Shown here: positions 58,671-64,000 of the stretch, piece by piece | Layout of the letters: each line of letters begins with the position of its first letter | Numbering within the stretch: position 1 is the stretch's first letter | NCBI RefSeq assembly: GCF_945859685.1 | Contig: NC_079149.1 | Location: 27,377,118-27,441,117 of the forward strand | Direction: 5' to 3' | Source: Eupeodes corollae | Lineage: Eukaryota; Arthropoda; Insecta; Diptera; Syrphidae | Length of the DNA stretch: 64,000 nucleotides | Translations under genes and position numbers: made by a program | Notes under the pieces: model-generated | What the model was told of the DNA's origin: nothing | Database searches by the model: none | Seen by the model: only the letters and a program-made list of their open reading frames with translations

Positions 58671-60263
58671 CGATTTTTCTTCTTTTCTCAAAAATTGTTC
58701 ACTACTTTTTTTCTTTCACGACCTCACTCTCCTTAGCTTCTCTAAAAAGTGCTTTATTCATGTCTGACTTCCCTCATCCAAGAGGTTACGACAAGTATGC
58801 CATCCTAATCTGACCTTTTGTTATGATCTGGTTTTTTCATTCGGTCTAACTGTGACACCCGGCTGATTTCCAAAACCAGCTAAACCTTTGTGGTCTCTTT
58901 CACCTTGGTAATTTGAACACCAACCTTGGCTTAATGGACGAGTTCAGTTCTTATTCCTTGAATCCAACTGGTCTAAAAAAGTTAACGAAAAACTATAGAG
59001 AGTTCGCGAATAAAATCCCCCTGCCCAAACCGGCCTTGTTTAATAACTTGAGGAAAGCGTTCTTGTAACAAGGAACCTTGGCATTTCCAACCAATATTGA
59101 GAGGCAGGGTCTGATAGTTCTTAATTAAGACTCTTAACCCTTAGACTTCTGTGCCATACTAATTTTAGGATGGTGTGCAAATTAGAGAAAGGATGCACAC
59201 TATTCGTTGAACATGGATAAGCTCTTCATATTTTTCTCCTTGTGTGGGCCACCTCTCGCACATTCAATAAAGCCGTCGTTGTGACTCTTCCGTCATACAA
59301 TTATGCATTTTGGAACCACCCGCCACAAATCTGAAAAACAAATTAAAATGTAGAACTTCCGACTCACAACTCCGCATTACCACTGAAAAACCTATTTTGT
59401 TTGCTTTTCCAAAATACAATAAGAGCAGGACACTGACTTACGGAAATTAGGATTAAACTGAACTCTTAAAAAATTTTAGTGTTAAAACTTTTTTTGTTTC
59501 TTATGACATTAAATAAAATAAAGTAAAATAACGACAAAATATTAAAAATGGCGTATCACCCAAAAATGCTTTTATTGCCCAACAACTTTTTTAGAAACAT
59601 ATGAAACACAGCCCAAAACTAATGATATGTGACCCAACTTTAACTTTATAATGCTCAAATTACCAATTGATACATCGATATGTCATATGTTTTAAAATTT
59701 AGGAATTCTGGCAAAATGTTTGTTTTTTTTTGGGCACTACGACTTTTCGGGTTTTAAAAATTTTATTTGAGAAAAATGTCAAATTGCCCAAAAATTCGGA
59801 ACGTCAAAAAAAATATGTTTACGCTTTATTTGGCATTCAGAAAACTAAATAAGGCTAATTTTCAAAGTGAAATAAAAACGAAGCGGTGTGCTTGTTCACA
59901 GTATGCCCGAAATATATTTGGGGGGACATGGTGCCCCCTGCAGCCCCCTGGTTGGGCGTATTTTGTCATTTTATGATTTGGGTAATATGTACATCGTTGA
60001 ATGGTAAGTCATAAGGAACATCACAAAGCCTAACACTTATATGTCATAAGACCCAAATTCAAAATTCTTTTGGGAAAATGATGGACAACAATTTGAGCGT
60101 TCTTTTATTTAAAATTTATTTGGGCTTTACGACATTTTTCGTATTTTTCCGTTTTCTTTTTTTAACTTTTAACCAACGTTAGGCTTTATGAAATTTTAGT
60201 ATTTGGGCGTTATAGTTTTGGGAGAAAAGATCTAAAACCTTTTTCTAAGAATTTTACTAAATA
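58671..60263. other. Unassigned DNA with recurrent GCCCAA words
   Basis: There is no ORF with a domain. Between about 59550 and 60240 the words TGCCCAA, GACCCAA and their complement TTGGGC recur many times (for example 59574, 59600, 59629, 59785, 59951 and 60117), suggesting an old repeat of unknown type. Confidence 0.4.
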
Positions 60264-61564
60264 AACGGTGATTTTTTAAGAGCTTAAAAACTTAAAAAAA
60301 AAACGCATAAAATTTGCAAAATCTCATCGATTCTTTATTTGAAACGTTAGATTGGTCCATGACATTTACTTTTTGAAGATAATTTCATTTAAATGTTGAC
60401 CGCGGCTGCGTCTTAGGTGGTCCATTCGGAAAGTCCAATTTTGGGTAACTTTTTCGAGCATTGCGGCCGGAATAGCCCGAATTTCTTCGGAAATGTTGTC
60501 TTCCAAAGCTGGAATAGTTGCTGGCTTATTTGTGTAGACTTTAGACTTAACGTAGCCCCACAAAAAATAGTCTAAAGGCGTCAAATCACTTGATCTTGGT
60601 GGCCAACTTACCGGTCCATTCCTTGAGATGAATTGTTCTCCGAAGTTTTACCTCAAAATGGCCATAGAATAGCGAGCTGTGTGGCATGTAGCGCCATCTT
60701 GTTGAAACCACATGTCAACCAAGTTCAGTTCTTCCATTTTTGGCAACAAAAAGTTTGTTAGCATTGAACGATAGTGATCGCCATTCACCGTAACGTTGCG
60801 TCCAACAGCATCTTTGAAAAAATACGGTCCAATGATTCCACCAGCGTACAAACCACACCAAACAGTGCATTTTTCGGGATGCATGGGCAGTTCTTGAACG
60901 GCTTCTGGTTGCTTTTCACTCCAAATGCGGCAATTTCGCTTATTTACGTAGCCATTCAACCAGAAATGAGCCTCATCGCTGAACAAAATTTGTCGATAAA
61001 AAAGCGGATTTTCTGCCAACTTTTCTAGGGCCCATTCACTGAAAATTCGACGTTGTGGCAGATCGTTCGGCTTCAGTTCTTGCACGAGCTGTATTTTATA
61101 CGGTTTTACACCAAGATCTTGGCGTAAAATCTTCCAAGTGGTCGAATAACACAAACCCAATTGCTGCGAACGGCGACGAATCGACATTTCACGGTCTTCA
61201 GCAACACTCTCAGAAACAGACGCAATATTCTCTTCTGTACGCACTGTACGCATTCGTGTGGTTGGTTTAATGTCCAATAAAGTAAACAGAGTGCGAAACT
61301 TGGTCACAATCGCATTAATTGTTTGCTCACTTGGTCGATTATGTAGACCATAAATCGGACGTAAAGCGCGAAACACATTTCGAACCGAACACTGATTTTG
61401 GTAATAAAACTCAATGATTTGCAAGCGTTGCTCGTTAGTAAGTCTATTCATGATGAAATGTCAAAGCATACTGAGCATCTTTCTCTTTGACACGATGTCT
61501 GAAATCTCGCGTGATCTGTCAAATACTAATGCATGAAAATCCTAACCTCAAAAAAATCACCCTT
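60264..61564 (-). mobile_element. rosa-type DD41D mariner, nearly intact
   Basis: The left end AACGGTGATTTTTTAAGAGC follows TA at 60262-60263. The right end reads, on the other strand, AAGGGTGATTTTTTTGAGGT and is followed by TA at 61565-61566. The 1301-bp length, TA duplication and short imperfect terminal repeats are standard for Tc1/mariner elements. It encodes one transposase on the minus strand, broken by a single stop. It closely matches the deletion derivative at 11489-12405, so the family was active relatively recently. Confidence 0.93.
60366..61451 (-). pseudogene. DD41D mariner transposase with one nonsense codon
   Basis: The 361-codon frame starts MNRLTNEQRLQIIEFYYQNQ. Residues 1-110 form the helix-turn-helix DNA-binding region (SEQTINAIVTKF; IRRRSQQLGLCYSTTWKI). 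The catalytic triad is D159 (ILFSDEAHFW), D252 (FQQDGATCHTA) and D294 (SSDLTPLDYFLWGY), spaced 92 and 41 residues, which defines DD41D rather than DD34D mariner or DD34E Tc1. Codon 268 is TAA (60648-60650), where the copy at 11.6 kb has GAA (Glu). The rest of the frame is open to the end. The start is the first ATG and fits the length of the family. Confidence 0.93.
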
Positions 61565-62749
61565 TAGCTACTAACAAAATAATTTTGAAACAGATTAAAC
61601 AAGTTCGAAGGCAAAATCTTTCTTTGTTCTAAAGATATTTGATTAATTTTTAGTACATTTTAGTCTTTGGATCTGAAACACTTTTTTCGATATTGGTCTT
61701 CTTGGCAGTTGTTAGTTAAATTATAATTAAATTTATTACAAAAATAATTGTTCGAATTGATTGACGCAACAGAAAATCAATATATTGAAAGAAATTTTGG
61801 GTGCGTGTATTATCTCGCGTCGTCGTGTGGCATGGCCCGGCGGCGGGCGTGCCATCCAAGATTGTGTAATTTAAAATTGCTGCAGTTGGAAGGAAATATT
61901 CGTCACTTTATTGCTGATCTATGGCTCCAATTGCAGCAAAAAGTGGTCAAAAATTGTGCCTCTCGAGTACAATTAAATATGTGTTTTAGTTTATTTGTAT
62001 TTATAAAAAAAACAGTTAATTTTATGTTATGTTATTTAACTAAAATTGTAACATTGTTAATTCGTGAGACGTTTATGGTCAATCCAATTGTTCACCACCT
62101 TTCTGAAATTTCTATAGCGAAACATTTCAGCTTGTTTTTTCCTGCCAAACTAAATTTATTGGAAGAAAATATCTCTTCTGGTTCATGAAATGTGACCGAC
62201 CTAAAAAAAATGTGTTCCAAACATACAGGCATGTGAATGAATAAACATGCAAATTCACACACAGATATAATTTAAAAAATTCCATCAAAACTTCAAGAAA
62301 TGTCAAAATGTTCCATTTTAAATGAATCCGACAAAAATAACTTCTTAAGATCTCAGAATTTGAGAATATCTCGAAAATTTTGTCTACCAAATGACTAAGG
62401 ACTTTTTTTAAAATAATTATTTAAGCTCTTTATAAGTAACTAATTCGTTAAAGTATGCATTTTGAATAGCAGTAAAACCCCCTTTAGAGAAACGGCAGAA
62501 TGTCAAGTTCTTTCCTTAGAGTTTGTCACTTAAACAAACCTGACTAGGGTGCAATAATATTTCACTAAGGCGGATATTCAAAGCTAGAGTTGTCTATTTA
62601 TAATCAAACGTTCAACTGTCAACGAAAACTTGATAAAAATGAACAATATAGAAGAAATTATGGCGTTAAGAAATTTTTCAAAACTTAGAATCCAATTTTT
62701 TGTACTATTCGAGTCAATTTTTTCACATGAAATTCTTATTTTCGTCAAT
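61565..62749. other. Unassigned interval with a GC-rich patch and inverted repeat
   Basis: The patch TGGCATGGCCCGGCGGCGGG at about 61829-61848 continues CGTGCCATCC and can partly fold on itself. A 14-bp inverted repeat lies at 61877-61890 and 61926-61939 (TTGCTGCAGTTGGA / TCCAATTGCAGCAA, one G-U pair). No protein domain is recognised. Confidence 0.4.
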
Positions 62750-62995
62750 AAATTAAATTACAACTCTCAACCATTCGTTTGTGCGAGTACTGTTATCAGG
62801 GATGGAGGGGACCTACAGTTTTAAGAAGAATCCGAACGGCTCATTTGAGAAAACACTTCATGACAAGAAATACTTTTGGAGGATTAGTCTATTCGTTCCA
62901 AGAGGCAGTACCCATGAAAAAAACTTTAGATAGCACATTTAGGGATTGAAGACATTTGAAGTGACAGTCCAACGCACTAACCATCATGCCACGGG
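62750..62995 (-). repeat. tRNA-derived SINE copy 4 (best preserved)
   Basis: The reverse strand reads GTACCCGTGGCATGATGGTTA then GTGCGTTGGACTGTCAC (A box TGGCATGATGG), CTTCAATCCC (decayed B box), GCTATCTAAAGTTTTT, GGTACTGCCTCTTGG, AAAGTATTTCTTGTCATGAAG, GAGCCGTTCGGATTC, CTGTAGGTCCCCTCCATCCC and GAATGGTTGAGAGTTGTAA. About 240 bp. It is the reference used here to recognise the other copies. Confidence 0.78.
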
Positions 62996-64000
62996 TACTA
63001 CATTTTCGTAAATAGAAAACTGAAAATATAAAATGAAACTGAAAATATGTTTCAAATATCCGGGTATTCCCTTAAACTAGTTCCTTCTTCACATAAGGAG
63101 AGTGTTTTAAAGGTAAGTAATTGACAATTACTAAGGAGTGATAAAATATGTTAAGATAAGATATTTTTTCTTATGTGGATTAAACTCCACCATACATTTT
63201 TTTTAGCTGAAATTAATATTATTTATTATACTTACCAAACTACTTTCTGTGCACTCAATATAATTAAAATAAATAGATCAAAGCCCATGCCAGAAGTTTG
63301 GAAGCTTTTTTTTATACTTAGATACAATAAAATGAATAGGCCACATTCTTTTTCTTTATAAATAATGATTGTAAACCCAAATTACTTAGGTATAGTATAA
63401 GTACTTTATAACAATAGGCTTTCTCAAAAGACCATTTTTCAAAGTAACTAAATATAAACAAATGAACCTGACTAAACCTCAAACCCCTGAATCTGCAGGA
63501 TGTGATAACAAACATCAAATCATTAACTATCATCCATATACACTTATCTTCGTTTGATTTCTATTACTCGAAATCTAATACCTTCATACTCCAACACTCT
63601 CGTAAGGGTTAATCTGCTCCAAATTCAGTCCGCACTCCTGTTAAATTATTTTCTATTTTTGGTTTTTCATTTTGCAAACAATGCTGACTTTTATACGCCT
63701 AATTTTGATCAATTTATCTTAATTCTTCTTCAAGAGCATTAAACTAATGGATACCAATGTGTATCTGTAAACCTCATACCCCCCATAGAATCTACGAGAA
63801 AACATCATTCAATTTCTCCATCCCCCCTCTCTTATAAATATATACTCAAATGGAAAACACTATGCATGCGGCTATACCCAAAACCCAACACGACGATTCG
63901 GGATAAATCTTTTATGAAACCATCAAGAAAATCGAATCGTAAATTCGAACTCAACCTCTCCAGGTTGGTATATGTTTATATACAAAACACCTATTCCCCA
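62996..64000. other. Unassigned AT-rich DNA to the window end
   Basis: No TE or gene is recognised. Confidence 0.42.

Overview
The window looks like repeat-rich nuclear DNA of an insect, most likely a fly. It is AT-rich and intron-scale, with no operons, ribosome binding sites or prokaryote-like gene packing. Every recognisable protein is from a transposable element (TE): a Ty1/copia LTR element, several non-LTR (LINE) families including a jockey-clade copy, and Tc1/mariner transposases with DD41D spacing, a type first described in tephritid flies. I found no convincing host exon, rRNA or tRNA gene. The organism call is inference from TE content.

Layout. 0.3-2.4 kb: a tRNA-derived SINE, a tandem-repeat-bearing element (HL copy A) and a mariner fragment. 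2.8-8.9 kb: a decayed copia element, then a nearly full-length RTE-like LINE, both on the minus strand. 10.7-13.2 kb: a three-layer nest, with a rosa-type mariner inside a LINE inside an older mariner. 13.7-18.5 kb: a LINE piece, HL copy B and a rearranged RTE-like copy. 18.5-30.7 kb: mostly unassigned DNA with a SINE, two LINE fragments, a possible Helitron end and an octamer/heptamer microsatellite split by a 200-N assembly gap. 30.7-35.6 kb: HL copy C, an RNase H-bearing LINE, another LINE and a SINE scrap. 38-40.6 kb: a SINE and an RTE-like copy. 43.1-47.6 kb: a young 5'-truncated jockey element inserted into a SINE with a visible target-site duplication, then an RTE-like copy. 50.2-53.1 kb: an RTE-like copy and a very old LINE fragment. 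56.5-58.7 kb: HL copy D. 60.3-61.6 kb: an almost intact DD41D mariner with one nonsense codon. 62.8 kb: another SINE.

The best candidate for something undescribed is the HL family: four copies (about 1.0-2.1 kb) sharing a palindromic left end, a 10-bp subterminal inverted repeat at both ends, a 3' hairpin (GGGATG/CATCCC) followed by an oligo-T tract, an ACGT-rich core and a variable array of roughly 175-bp AT-rich monomers. That layout matches non-autonomous Helentron (DINE-1-like) elements. Copy D carries a 525-bp higher-order repeat made of three monomers, as in satellite DNA.

The elements do not form a pathway. They record successive insertions, and the nesting gives their relative ages. 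The TE-poor stretches (about 25-30, 35.6-38, 40.6-43, 47.6-50 and 53-56.5 kb) could be introns or intergenic regulatory DNA, but nothing in them proves it.
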